Shown: positions 51,754-63,410 of the stretch, in pieces
Position numbering within the stretch: position 1 is the stretch's first letter
How the letters are laid out: every line of letters starts with the position of its first letter
Position numbers and translations under genes: made by a program
NCBI RefSeq assembly: GCF_016801865.2
Contig: NC_068938.1
Location: 98,633,925 to 98,697,924 of the forward strand
Direction: 5' to 3'
Length of the DNA: 64,000 nucleotides
Source of the DNA: Culex pipiens pallens
Taxonomy: Eukaryota > Arthropoda > Insecta > Diptera > Culicidae
Notes under the pieces: generated by a model
Databases searched by the model: none
What the model saw: the letters and a program-made list of their open reading frames with translations, nothing else
What the model was told of the DNA's origin: nothing

Positions 51754-54255
51754 TAGTGTGGTTCAGGGCCCCTTGGAAATGCAAAAATGGTCTAGCTGAC
51801 CGTTGCATTGTTGATAAAATCATTGTTCTATGTCTCCTGAAACTCCCCTGAAATTTTCAGCAAATTTGGTTCAGGTTTCGTCACAGCTCTTTAGCATTTA
51901 AGTTTGCATGGTATTTGCATGGGAAATCTTCAAGTTTTTAATTTTCTTAATGCAAAAAATCTTCTACCGAATAAAAAATTCTGAAACTTCAGATATATAT
52001 CAAAAATAATATAGGGAACAATTTTGTAGAACACTTCAACTTAATCTGAGCAGAACTGACTTAGTTATAAGTGGATTAAGTGAAGGTGTCGATGTTGTGT
52101 TTTGCAAAGGGCCTCTTTCGCCAAATTTTCACCTGATGGATCACTTTGATCGATGGCAAATCGTTTGACAACTTGTTTGTTGTTGATGTCAGAAGAAAAA
52201 AAAATGGAACGGCGGTTTCAACTTCAGTGGAACAAATTAATCCGTTTTCTTCGTCTTTTCAGGTTAAATTTGAAGATAAGCTTTTGGCCAGCGAAGATCA
52301 TGACTTGGACCCGATCTCTAGAACAAGACGGATTCAAGGATTTTTTTCAGCAACTTATTCAGGGCTTCTATTTAGTGTGGGAGTTGATGTGTTCCGTGGT
52401 GGTTTATTGAGGTGCTGACCGACGTTCGCGCTCCGGCGATGTACATGGGGCCAGCTCTACTCTGCCGTTTCCCCCTTACTGGGAGGGGGAAAGCTGGGGG
52501 AGGTCTATTGGTTGATTGGTGGCTTGTAGTTGCACCTGCAATCTCCGTCACCGGTGCAGCGTTTCTTCCACATGTGGGATGCAATCTTTAGTGCCGAATA
52601 TTCTAAGGGAAAGCCGACAGACGTTACATCTTTTTCTAAACCGGGCATGCCGAGAAGGGGGGCCTCATTAGCGATGGAGCCAGCAGACTGAGGGTTGTCA
52701 TCCTTAATGGCTATGGCGCGGAGGATGCCGCACAGGACTTACACTGACTTCGCTGACCAAACCGGATGCACGCACACTAACTTAATCATCTGGTTCCGCA
52801 CTTCCATGTGTAACGAGCGTGAACTGTCCACTCGGACCCCTGGATAGTAAAGATTGACTAGATTTAGGATAAATTTGTGGGTAATCGTGTGCGGGGTCCG
52901 GTGGTGTAATGATAAGCCTCTTGGCCTGGATTAAGTCCTAGTCGACCCAGATGGTATTTTTCGAGACGAGATTTGTCTGATCACGCCTTCCGTCGGATGG
53001 GAAAGTAAATGTCGGTCCTGGCCAAACCCAGAATTTAGGTCGTAAGCTCAGTCCAGGTGAGGAGTCCTTGGGAAACAAATCTGCCTGGATAGCGTCGTAT
53101 TTGGCAGTTGGACTCGCAATCCAAAGGTCGTCAGTTCGAATCTCGGGGTGGATGGGTGCGAGATTTCAAAAGACGTTTGGATTGCCTCACCGCCGCGATG
53201 TTTGCCCTTATAAGTGGTAATGATGGTCTCTTATAAGTGGTCAGCGTAGTCAGTGTAAGTCCTGTGCGGCATCTGATAATGACCTCCTCCGCGCCATAGC
53301 CATTAAGGATGACAACCCTCAGTCTGCTGGCCTCCATCGCTAATGAGGCCCCCCTTCTCGGCATGCCCGGTTTAGAAAAGGATATAACGTCTGTCGGCTT
53401 TCCCTTAGAATATTCGGCACTAAAGAATGCATCCCACATGTGGAAGAAACGCTGCACCGGTGATGAAGATTGCAGGTGCAACTACAAGCCACCAATCAAC
53501 CAATAGACCTCCCCCAGCTTTCCACCTCCCAGTAAGGGGGAAACGGCAGAGTAGAGCTGGCCCCATGTACATCGCCGGAGCGCGAACGTCGGTCAGCACC
53601 TCAATAAACCACCACGGAACACATCAACTCCCACACTAAATAGAAGCCCTGAATAAGTTGCTGAAAAAAATCCTTGAATCCGTCTTGTTCTAGAGATCGG
53701 GTCCAAGTCATGATCTTCGCTGGCCAAAAGCTTATCTTCAAATTTAACCTGAAAAGACGAAGAAAACGGATTAATTTGTTCCACTGAAGTTGAAGCCGCC
53801 GTTCCATTTTTTTTCTTCTGACATCAACAACAAACAAGTTGTCAAACGATTTGCCATCGATCAAAGTGATCCATCAGGTGAAAATTTGGCGAAAGAGGCC
53901 CTTTGCAAAACACAACTTCGACACCTTAACTTAATCCACTTATAACTAAGTCAGTTCTGCTCAGATTAAGTTGAAGTGTTCAACAAAATTGTTCCCTATA
54001 TTATTTTTGATATATATCTGAAGTTTCAGAATTTTTGGTTCGGTAGAAGATTTTTTGCATTTAGAAAATTAAAAACTTGAAGATTTCCCATGCAAATACC
54101 ATGCAAACTTAAATGCTAAAGAGCTGTGACGAAACCTGAACCAAATTTGCTGAAAATTTCAGGGGAGCTTCAGGAGACATAGAACAATGATTTTATCAAC
54201 AATGCAACGGTCTAGCTGACATTTTTGCTTTTCCAAGGGACCCTGAACCACACTA
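51754..54255. mobile_element. hAT-like 2.5-kb foldback element H with near-identical 1-kb arms
   Basis: The ends TAGTGTGGTTCAGGGCCCC and the inverse of TAGTGTGGTTCAGGGTCCC are flanked by AGGTACAC at 51746-51753 and 54256-54263. The left arm (51754 to about 52760) and right arm (about 53228-54255) are inverted copies. Over 52146-52510 against 53500-53864 I count only about three differences, including one A-run indel. Each arm carries an 85-90 codon frame (52146-52418 plus; 53601-53864 minus) of unknown family and a TCTTTTCAGG splice-like site. The spacer contains a SINE. No transposase is recognisable. The duplication has TA at positions 4-5, as in Buster-type hATs. Confidence 0.92.
52893..53190 (+). 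mobile_element. Twin-like SINE in the spacer of element H
   Basis: The first head GGGTCCGGTGGTGTAATGAT is shortened in its middle. The core ATTTGTCTGATCACGCCTTCC matches 4525-4545. The second head has GGACTCGCAATCCAAAGGTC and a B box AGTTCGAATCT. The order and spacing match the copy at 4434. The 3' end is near AGACGTTTGGATTGCCTC. No target duplication is assigned. Confidence 0.7.
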
Positions 54256-54429
54256 AGGTACACCCTTGCAAAGAATTGAAATTGAAAAAAATACAGTTTT
54301 TTCTAAGCGTCATCCAATTTGACTTTATGTTTCAAAAAAAGAGATAACTTGGCACAACCCGTTGAATTTATAAAAATTAAAAATTGAAATCTTTACAACC
54401 ATTCCGATTTTTTTTTTAAATTTTAAAGA

Positions 54430-55745
54430 ATAAGCTATTGACTGGAAAGTTTATTAATATGGATTTTTGCAATTCCATCGTGAAATTCTTACTTTTCCCG
54501 TCATTTTTGAACGATAAAAAAGCCTACTGTTCTGTACCAAAAATAACAAAATCGAAAAGTAACACTTTTCAAAAAAAAAAAAAAAAACTGAAAAGTTCTA
54601 CTTTTCAGCACTGAATTAAACTTTTCGGCACTTGCTTCGAAAAGTAATATTTTTCAATTTTTTTAATTAACCGGTTAATTACCAAAATACATGAACATTT
54701 GACTTTGTGTTTTTGGAATTGTAAAACATGTTGTATGGAACTCGTTGCAAAAATTGATTATTTCAACACTCGTCGTATTTATCCAACTCGGTGAACCTCG
54801 TTAGTGCTAAAAAACTTTTTTTTGCAATTCCGTCGTGAAACTACTTACTTTTCCTGTCATTCTTGAACGACGAAATAGCCTACTTTTCTGTACCAAAAAT
54901 AACAGAATCGAATAGCAACACTTTTCAAAATAAATGCTGAAAAGTTCTACTTTTCAGCACTGAAATGGGTGCTGAAAAGTTGAACTTTTCAGCATTTGTT
55001 TCGAAAAGTAACACTTTTCAACTTTTTTATTGATTAAAACGATTTATTGACAAAACACATAAAAATTTGAATTAAAATTTCACTCAATGGTTGTTTTTCG
55101 GAATTGCAAAAAATGTTGTATGGAACTTGTTGCAAAACTTGATTTTTTCGGCACTCTTCGTATTTATCCAACTCGGTGAACCTCGTTGGATAAATGCACG
55201 ACTCGTGCTGAAAAAATCCTCTTTTTGCAACTTGTTGCATAAACTACTATTTTGCAATTCCGTCGTGAAAATACTTACTTTTCCTGTCATTCTTGAACGA
55301 CGAAATAGCCTACTTTTCTGTACCAAAAATAACAGAATCGAATAGCAACACTTTTCAAAATAAATGCTGAAAAGTTCTACTTTTCAGCACTGAAATGGGT
55401 GCTGAAAAGTTGAACTTTTCAGCACTTGTTTTGAAAAGTAACACTTTTCAACATTTTTTTTGATTCAAACGATTTATTGACAAAATACATGAAAATTTGT
55501 CATAAAATTTCACTCAATAGGTGTTTTTCAGAATTGCAAAAAAATGTTGTATGGAACTCGTTGCAAAACCTGATTTTTTCAGGTTCGGTGAACCTCGTTG
55601 GATAAATGTACGACTCGTGCTGAAAAAATCCTCTTTTTGCAACTTGTTGCATAAACTACTATTTTGCAACTTGTTGCATAAACTACTATTTCGACATTTT
55701 ATTAGGCTTTTTTATGACTTTGTAAAAAAGGCCTAATTTTTAAAT
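54430..55745. repeat. CTGAAAAGT hairpin repeat G, three to four tandem partial copies
   Basis: GCAATTCC[G/A]TCGTGAAA recurs at 54469, 54824 and 55254. Each is followed by TACTTTTC-TGTC, GAACGA, CTGAAAAGTTCTACTTTTCAGCACTG, GTTGTATGGAACTCGTTGC and ATTTATCCAACTCGG with GAACCTCGTTGGATAAAT in order (given in pieces). Units are 355-430 bp, and the last is truncated. Every unit contains several ACTTTTCAGCA/TGCTGAAAAGT palindromes. Non-coding, inverse of 19085-19480. Confidence 0.85.
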
Positions 55746-56164
55746 GAAGATAATATTTTTTTCAGAATGATTGGAATGGTTGCCGTGCTATGCACTTATA
55801 GCAATCTCATTTTATCATATTTTGTCCTATTTTAAAATTCCATGATCGAAAATCATAATGATTTTTTTAAGCTATTCGAAAAATACCATCAGAAATTGTA
55901 CAATAAGAACACTTTAAAAAATATTTCTATATTTAGATTAAATTGGGCATAAAAAGGCTGTACCGCAATGCTTCGTTTTATCAAGAAAATTAAAGTTCTT
56001 TCCGATTACAAAATCGATTGGATGAAATTTCAGTTTTTATCATTTTTTTTGATTATAGGCTCAAAAGCTGCGGTTGTTTGTCTCTTTAAATATATGAAAA
56101 AATACAAATTACAGATTTTGTAAAATTGCTTTTATTGTGATACAAAAATCAATGTTCCTTTTTT
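55746..56164. other. AT-rich DNA, no feature seen
   Basis: No repeat end, RNA or coding frame was supported. Confidence 0.5.
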
Positions 56165-56900
56165 TGCCTTCCACACCTTACTGAGGAAAGGCTATAAAAT
56201 TACTCGAAAAAAAAACTTCTAAATTCGACCTCCTAGACCCACCTTCATACATAACGACTCAGAATCAAATTCTGAGCAAATGTCTGTGCGTGTGTAAATG
56301 CTCTCGTTTATCTCCGGACTGGCTGAACCGATTTGGACCGTTCTGGTCTCATTCGATCCGTTTTGGGGTTCCACAAGACCCTAGTTGATATTATGAAGTT
56401 TTGTAAACTACTTCAAAAGTTATGCAAAAAAAACGATTTTAACGATACATTTTTAGAAAGGTATTTAAGACCTTTCTAACGAGACCAAAACATTGAAGAT
56501 CTGACAACGCTTTTAAAAGTTATGAGCACTTAAGTGTTATTTATACACTGTTTTGAGGCCGGATCTCAGATATTTTGATGATAACGTTGTTCGGTTCTAT
56601 CATGCGTTCCATCGTTACATCACTCCGTTAAAAAGGTAATCAAAAGACCTATCCAACGCACCCAAAATATTGTAGATCTGACAACCCTATCAAAAGTTAT
56701 GAGCACTTAAATGTTAATTTAACAATTATCAGAGCTAGATCTCAAATATTTTAATGCAAACTATGTCCGGATCTATTGTCCGGCCCATCGTTGGTAGGTA
56801 ATCGGAAGACCTCTCCAACACCTCAGAAGATTGAAGATCTATAACTATATCAATGTGAGGAAGGCTTCAAATTCCTTAGGGTGGATTAGGTAACGTTTTT
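56165..56900 (+). mobile_element. Interspersed repeat family D, copy 4 (uninterrupted)
   Basis: It starts GCCTTCCACACCTTACTGAG and ends GGTGGATTAGGTAACGTTTT. It contains CGACTCAGAATCAAATTCTGAG, GATCCGTTTTGGGGTTCCAC, ACTTCAAAAGTTATGC, two rounds of GATCTGACAAC-C-CTATCAAAAGTTATGAGCACTTAA and GTTCGGTTCTATCATGCG. It is the best reference in this window for the uninterrupted family. Confidence 0.85.
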
Positions 56901-56904
56901 AAAT

Positions 56905-57180
56905 AGTCCTTTTCGATACCTACAGCTTTGCTGAAGAGAACAAAAATTGATCAGAAAATTCCTTAAAAATATACATCATTATGAATATTTACGTGCCATT
57001 TATGTATGGATGCTGCCTAAATTCTATGAAGACTCGTAATGAAACAAACGGTTTTTTTTAAATCTCAGGAAAGGCCCCCATAAAGTTTGAGCCAAATTAA
57101 AATATTCAAATAGAATTATTTTTCAGAATTTGAGGAAAATTGCCTAGAAGATTTTTTTAATCTGTGATAAATCACATAAT
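56905..57180 (-). repeat. Diverged fragment of element A
   Basis: CGATACCTACAGCTTTGCTGAAGA and GATCAGAAAATTCCTTAAA then TATGTATGGATGCTGCC-AAATT follow the order of 8674-8780 with many substitutions. No ends are preserved. Confidence 0.5.
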
Positions 57181-57288
57181 CGGTTGAGATATGACAATTT
57201 GATGTTAACTGGATTTACACAGACTTCTGAATGGAGCGTTTCAAAAAGCAAACTATAAATTTTAATTTTGTAAGAAAGGCATCCAAGC

Positions 57289-58862
57289 AACACACTTTAT
57301 CGGATAAACGTATTTCCTAACTAGTTTTATAACCAATCCGCCTCGTTACCACAACTTGTTCTACAACTCCTGTGAACTGGAAAAAGCGCACTTTTTTCTG
57401 TTGTATAACTTGCAAGAAAAAGATGCAAGTTATCAGAGTAAGTTGTACAAATGTATTTGACAACATTGTGCCATCTAACAAGAGATTCAACGAAAAGAAG
57501 GGGGCGTGGTTGACGGCTGTGCTGTCAAATCAAAGCGCACACTGAAAAGGAAAGTTAGATTGAAAACAGCTATCTAACCGTCGACTAACTTACATGTAAA
57601 CAAACGTTTCTTATTAGAATTTCAATCAACGACGAAGCTAATAAAAAAAGTACGCTTGTTTCTGCAAGATATTTAAAATAATTCGAAATTGAATTTGAAA
57701 AAAGAAAAAACAATCATGGCGCGCATGTGATTAGTGTGAAATTCCCTGCATGGCGAACTTTTAGATTTTCCTTTTTTGGTGAACTTCCTCTTTCCCAAGA
57801 TTCGATCCGATGACTTCGTCGAGTTGTTGTTATCTCCGAGGCAGGTCCAGGCGCGCTTCCACATCTCTCCACGGGGCTTCATAGTAAATAAGCTGGCCCA
57901 AGCGTCAATAAGAAGGCTGCTGTCTGTTTTGTTAGCTAAAGAACTTAACTCTAACGAAGGCTGTCATTGGAATTGAAGTTATATAAGTTTGTTTCAAGTC
58001 AGTTTTTATAACTGTTATAACAAACCGTTTCATCTGTCATTTCGATTACCGTACCACGGAGTAATATTGAAAATAGGTATGATTTTGATTTGTTGTTTTC
58101 TCTATCATAAACTCTATAAGCTGATAATTTTTGTAGCTTTTACCAGCGATATGTTCACAAATGAATCGGTCAACAATCAAAACTATTGCAATCTTCAATA
58201 AATAAACGTTATTGAAACTCTAAATTCCTCATGTACAAATTTACACCACCTAACAACACGCAATGTCAAGTTGAATATGTATGTTGAGCATCAGTTATAT
58301 AATCTATTCTCCGATAACATTTGTGTAACAAAGCGAGAAAACCTAAGGTTATTTATAGAATGGTTGGCCACGCCCATTTTTCAGAAGATGCCGTCGCATG
58401 ACAATGTTAGGTAAGCAGTGAAACAAACAGTGCAATATTGTTTTTATTCAACAAACTGTTTTCGAGTAAAACATTGCAGATGAGGGAACAGCATCTTGGC
58501 ATATCAACACTTCGACGTTCAATTACAGTTAATAAAAAAAAAAATTCAAGTGAAAATCAAAAAGTGTTCCACATAAATTGTTTCAATTGTGAAAATCAGC
58601 AAATTGGATAGAGTTAGGAGCAAGTGCTTACCCTCCCAAACATGTGGAAATATTCCCTATGTTGTGTGTTAAAGTTGGAAAAGAGTGAAGTTGACTGTGT
58701 TGTAACACTTGTGTGGCACAAATCTCAAGAGTTACATAAGCCAGTTATACAAGTAGTGAAACAAACTGTTATTTAACTAACGTTGAAATTTTTTCTCGTA
58801 TGTTGATTAAAAACAGCTGTGTAACTATTATTCAACAGACGACAAGTTATGAGTGCTACTTG
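57289..58862. mobile_element. Probable TIR element J, CCAAG ends
   Basis: The left end CCAAGCAACACACTTTATC resembles the inverse of the right end (CCAAGTAGCACTCATAACTT). Inside, GGGGCGTGGTTGACGGC at about 57503 is mirrored loosely by GGTTGGCCACGCCC at 58362, and several AAACAAACTGTT/AACAAACCGTTT phrases recur. No target duplication is visible. Short frames (66-70 codons) show no transposase motif, so this is non-autonomous if real. Confidence 0.4.
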
Positions 58863-59047
58863 GGCAAAAACGGGCAAATTAATCACATAAAAAAATTAGG
58901 AGGGGGCCAATTGAGTAAATTTATGTACTTGTAATCGTAATATAATCATCAGAATGGCATCGAGTTTGCAGAATTCACATGCCACAATATATCTAATGGA
59001 TACCAAAAAACTCTGCAAAGGTTTGCAATAATAAATGCTACATTTCC

Positions 59048-59764
59048 ATGAAAGTGATATTATCGGAAAGCCCACATTTATTCAGCTTTCATGAAAAATT
59101 CATCACCTTCTGTCTAATTCCATACGCAGAACCGGCTTTTCCGACGAATCCCATCCGAAATACAGCATTAAATCATCCAAAATGGCCACATCGTTCATCA
59201 TTACAGCAGAGGGTCGTCCCAGGATTTGCGCTACGATCTGCCGACGATCCGCACACCACAGAAATGGGGTTTACGCAATTACACCCACGCACTGCAGTGC
59301 TGCCAACCACCATCATGGTTGTTGGGTACGACCAAATATGGGTCCACGTTAACTGGCTGCACTGCACTCTCATAGGAACTGTCAGTCGTCGGCGGTTGCC
59401 GTTTGTATGCATGATGCATGGTACTGTAAATGAGATATCAAATAAACATGCGGCATTAATAATACACGCTCGCGCGGATGCAAATATTGACGATGCGTCT
59501 CGTGTGAGCTCCTGTGTGTGTGAGGGAGTGCAGTGGAAAGTGCCGTTTGGAAAAGCTCTACTGCACACACACACACACATGACGGCAGCTTGGGGTGGAA
59601 ATGAGCAAACGCAGCTGAGCAGCAGCTACATCAAAATGAATTGTGTTACAGTTTCAGTGGAATTGCAAAGGAAATGTGGGAAATGTCAGTTATGCCTGTG
59701 GAGTTTCGCAGAAGTGGCTTTCTGCATACAAGATAAATTGTTTCAAGGTGTAAATTACACGTAA
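59048..59764 (+). other. 238-codon open frame, probably chance
   Basis: This is the longest frame outside tandem arrays. It starts MKVILSESP and ends KLFQGVNYT. It contains CA-microsatellite-derived HTHTH, many Cys, His and Thr residues, no signal peptide or domain I know, and a 135-codon frame lies on the opposite strand over the same bases. No promoter or poly(A) context is convincing, and the stop overlaps a GTGTAAATTACAC hairpin seen also in the MITE at 29270. I list it only because of its length. Confidence 0.15.
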
Positions 59765-62071
59765 TATATTTTATTTTGTAATTTTGATTACACCTTTGCA
59801 TTTCTCAGGATATAATCTTGCTCGGAAAATGAACAAGATGCACCTCCAGGTATTGTAAATAGACACAGAATAAAGTATCAAACTATGTTGTGTATACGAC
59901 GAATTAAAGAGCGTCAAACTGGCTCAAATTTTAATTCATTTTTGAGAAAACCCTAATCCATAAAACGACAACATCAAATTGTCAGAAATGTAACTCGACC
60001 TTAATCCTTGGAGGCTTTCTGTTCGAACCAATTGCAGACGAAGCATTACATGCAAAACTCTAGTCTACTCCCACGCTGCATTTATGCACCTGAAGCCCCT
60101 CGTGTAGGCTGTTGTCAGAACAGCTACCAACGCCGACATTTGATTCAAGGGTAGAAATGCAGATTTTCTTTGAAAATTTGCACGTGTTTTGTGATTGTTG
60201 GTCTGATAATAATAATTTTAGAATTAATGCAAAATTGATCATGTTTACGAAAACGAAGCTCAATCAAGCTCGTTAATTAAACATTATTCAATGAGTTTAT
60301 GTAATTTAAATTAAAATAACGTGGGTGTTTGAACTTTTCGCTTGTAGATTTTTCCTGGAAACATTTTCCCCTTCGCTCAACAATTTAACGCTGAAACCCC
60401 CATAGAGAAAGACGATACCACCACCCCGGTATCCGGTGGCAGGCCTGCGGGGCCAAAGTCTACCCTTTTTTTGGGTGGGGGATCGGGTGAAAACTCATAA
60501 ATCGAAAAACAATGCCCGTTGCACACGAGAGGGTGGAGATCCAGGTGCGGTAACCGGATTTTGGTTAACCACATGAAATGGATATTGGGTGCATTGTTTT
60601 TGCATGTTTTCAATTTAAGCTGCTTTCCACGTTTTCCACGGTTTACATAAGCATAAAGGTTGGCGTGGTGAGCATTAAGGTGGAAACAGCAATTAACATT
60701 TCGGAACAGGTCAAACATTGCTGACGGGGTAATTGATATTTTAACCCCTGGGTAGAAATCACTTCGAAGCGCTTGTGTAACTTTTTTAGAGCAGCAATGT
60801 TAAAATCTTCGTTTGACTTTTCAGCTTAAATCTCGTTATCGGTTCAATCACATTTTTCATCTACTCCCAGCTCAGAAGCTTCCTTATCGAAGAAATGGAA
60901 TCTCCTCTTGAACAGCAAATCTCATTTACCCATCCGCAAGAAAGTTGAAACCTTTTGCGTAACATTTTCCCGGGCGCAACCCGTGTTCAACACTTTAAAG
61001 GATTATAAAAATTAAATCTTCGCACCAAAAGCTGAAAAGGATAGTGAAAAGGTGTTCAATATATTGGCACTCTCCAAAACACTTCTGGCCCTTCTTCGAG
61101 CGACTTCACTGTGAATCCCAAGGATATGGAGAAGCAGTTGTGGCATTCGGTTTCCGGCGGTGATAATGTGAAAACAGCCTCATTTCAGCGCCAAAAGAAG
61201 GACACACTCTTGTCCCCGGAAGATGTCGCTTCAAAAGATTTCGAGCAACAGTGCTGCTGGAATTGGGAAGGTGGGGATAAATTAAATTGTTTGCTTTGTT
61301 CGATCGTTTTGTTATAATATTTAAAAAAAATCTTCTATGAAAGCATAATATTGTTTTTATTTTTTTTTGTTAGTTTGTTTAATTTCAAAAGATTGTAACT
61401 TTGATTACAATCTTCAATCTTTAAACATTGAAGGCAAAACCAAAACAACAAAAATTATAACATTTTGTTTGCCTTTTGGGCATTAAAACATTAGGAAAAA
61501 CAGATCAAAAATGAAATTTCAAAATTATGAAACAGCGCATTTAAATAAGCAATTTATAAAAAAATACACAGAGTTTATCTTAAAAATCACAAAAAGAACA
61601 ATTCATTTCTTTTCATCTGAAATTAAACTAAACATTTTAGATGTATTGTAGCCTGGAAATTTAAAATTGTTTGCGAAGCATTCAGAATTCCTCCTCTTCC
61701 TTCTCTTTACTTAATTCATAGATTACATCTTAGAAAAAAAATATCATTACATCAATATTATCGAAAGAAATTGTATGAAAACTTAAAAATAATCATAAAT
61801 TGTTGTGAAAAGATTATAAGAAGTGCTTCGTTTTTTAATATCAACGAGGAATTTTTTTTTCAGAATTTTTCAAAATCGCGACTAACTTTTAAAAAGGACC
61901 TTATAATTCGATTTTAGAACTTTTCAAGTGTAAATCAATATTTTTTTAAACTGAAAAAAATTGTCAATAGATTGAGAAAGTATCACACGATTTTCACTTT
62001 TAACTTTAAAAATCGAATCACTTTCCAAAATCTTTTCTACAAAAATAAAAAAAATATCTTCAAGTTTGCAT
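59765..62071. other. Unassigned DNA; no supported gene
   Basis: A minus frame of 113 codons (60377-60718) and a plus frame at about 61040-61317 (with ...DMEKQLWHSVSGGDNVK... and a GAAG/GTGGGG donor-like end) are the most gene-like pieces, but neither has a partner exon or recognised domain. From 61318 the sequence is very AT-rich. Confidence 0.4.
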
Positions 62072-63402
62072 TAGGCCGTCCTAAAAAAATGAAAAGTTGT
62101 CAAATCTTAGGTGCTCACCCATAGAATGATCGATTAAGATGTCAGGAACAACGTTTTCATACAACAAAAAATTCCCAAAAATGGTTTACAACTCGCGCGC
62201 CGAGCTTGAATGAAAAAAGTGCCTTTTTCGAGTATTTTTTTTTCAGAAATGTGCGTAACAATCATACTAAAGTCATTCAAATTTGGTCGCTTTGGGCTTC
62301 AAGTTATAGTTTGATGTCCCCTGAACAAATTCCTGTACAGACATAGTCCATAAAAGCTTGTGTTTGGGCATAGCAGGGCGTTTTAGGAAGAAAATTTTGT
62401 ATTTTTTAGCCAAAAAATGTCAAAAAACACTCCCCAAACCGAGATAATTTTGCTTTTTTAACATTGAATTTATGTCCACGCAAAGCCGAGATATTTACAT
62501 TTTAGTGAACAAAAAGTGACGAATTTTCAAAATTCTTGGTACCGTAATCTGGAGTGAATCGGGACTACAGTCTGAATAGGGACAGCAGTTTGGAAATGGA
62601 TGTACACATTTTGTTGGCCTGAGTCTGTTCTAAGCAAAACCAACCAGAAAAATCAAAATATTGTGCTCCAACATGGTTAAAACTGCTGTCCCAATTTGCC
62701 CCATGTCTCCCGATTGACCCCAGTTTACGGTATATAAACGTTTTTAGCATAAAACATTGGCTACTATGATAACAAACGGGAAGGCATATATTTTGGATAT
62801 TTTTATTTTGCTCGCTCAAAAACGATATTTGTTAATAACATTTCGTGAAAAAACATGAGATTTTCTCACAATGTGATGTAAACGACAAATAATCATAACT
62901 CAAAATTAATTTTATTAAAGTTCACTGCCCACGTTCGCATAAATGTCCCACATGCAAAAACAGCAAACTTAGAAAAACGCATTTGAAGTTTGTCCCACAC
63001 ATAAGGCTACGTGTTAATTTTTCACCGAAAAACTGGATTTCCTCCTGATTTCTAGAACGAAGTACTGGATGTTATAGGCTCTTTAGAAAGAGCACACGAT
63101 TTTGAACAAAACTGCATCAATAACTCAAAAGTGATGAAAATGCATATGGGACATTTATACGATCATGGGCAGTTCATATCTCCAAGCTGCCAAATTTGAA
63201 TGACTTTAGTATGATTGTTACACGCATTTCTGAAAAATACTCGAAAAAGGCACTTTTTTCATTCAAACTCCACGCGCGAGTTGTAAACCATTTTTGGGAT
63301 TTTTTTATTGTATGAAAACATTGTTCCTGACATCCTAATCTATCATTCTACGGGTGAGCACCAAAGATTTGACAACTTTGCATTTTTTTTTGGGACGGCC
63401 TA
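62072..63402. mobile_element. hAT-like foldback element K with 8-bp target duplication
   Basis: The ends TAGGCCGTCCTAAAAAAATG and the inverse of TAGGCCGTCCCAAAAAAAAA are flanked by GTTTGCAT at 62064-62071 and 63403-63410. The arms of about 230 bp are inverted copies (GGTGCTCACCCATAGAATGA mirrored by TCATTCTACGGGTGAGCACC; AATCATACTAAAGTCATTCA mirrored by TGAATGACTTTAGTATGATT). A TA-target MITE sits inside at 62540-62732. No transposase frame. T at position 2 and A at position 7 of the duplication fit hAT. Confidence 0.92.
62540..62732. mobile_element. TA-target MITE B, copy 2 (intact)
   Basis: It starts TACCGTAATCTGGAGTGAAT and ends with the inverse of TACCGTAAACTGGGGTCAAT. The arms continue through GGGACAGCAGTTT/AAACTGCTGTCCC. 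193 bp including TA at each end. It is the empty-site reference for the hairpin C inserted in copy 1 (7254-8200). Confidence 0.9.
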
Positions 63403-63410
63403 GTTTGCAT

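Noticed and set aside
52146..52418. Transposase exon in element H
   Set aside because: The 85-90 codon frames have no recognisable hAT dimerisation or catalytic motif, and the two arms support different frames because of one A-run indel.
59048..59764. 238-codon protein gene
   Set aside because: No domain, opposite-strand shadow frame, microsatellite-derived residues and no splice or promoter context; kept only as a low-confidence entry.
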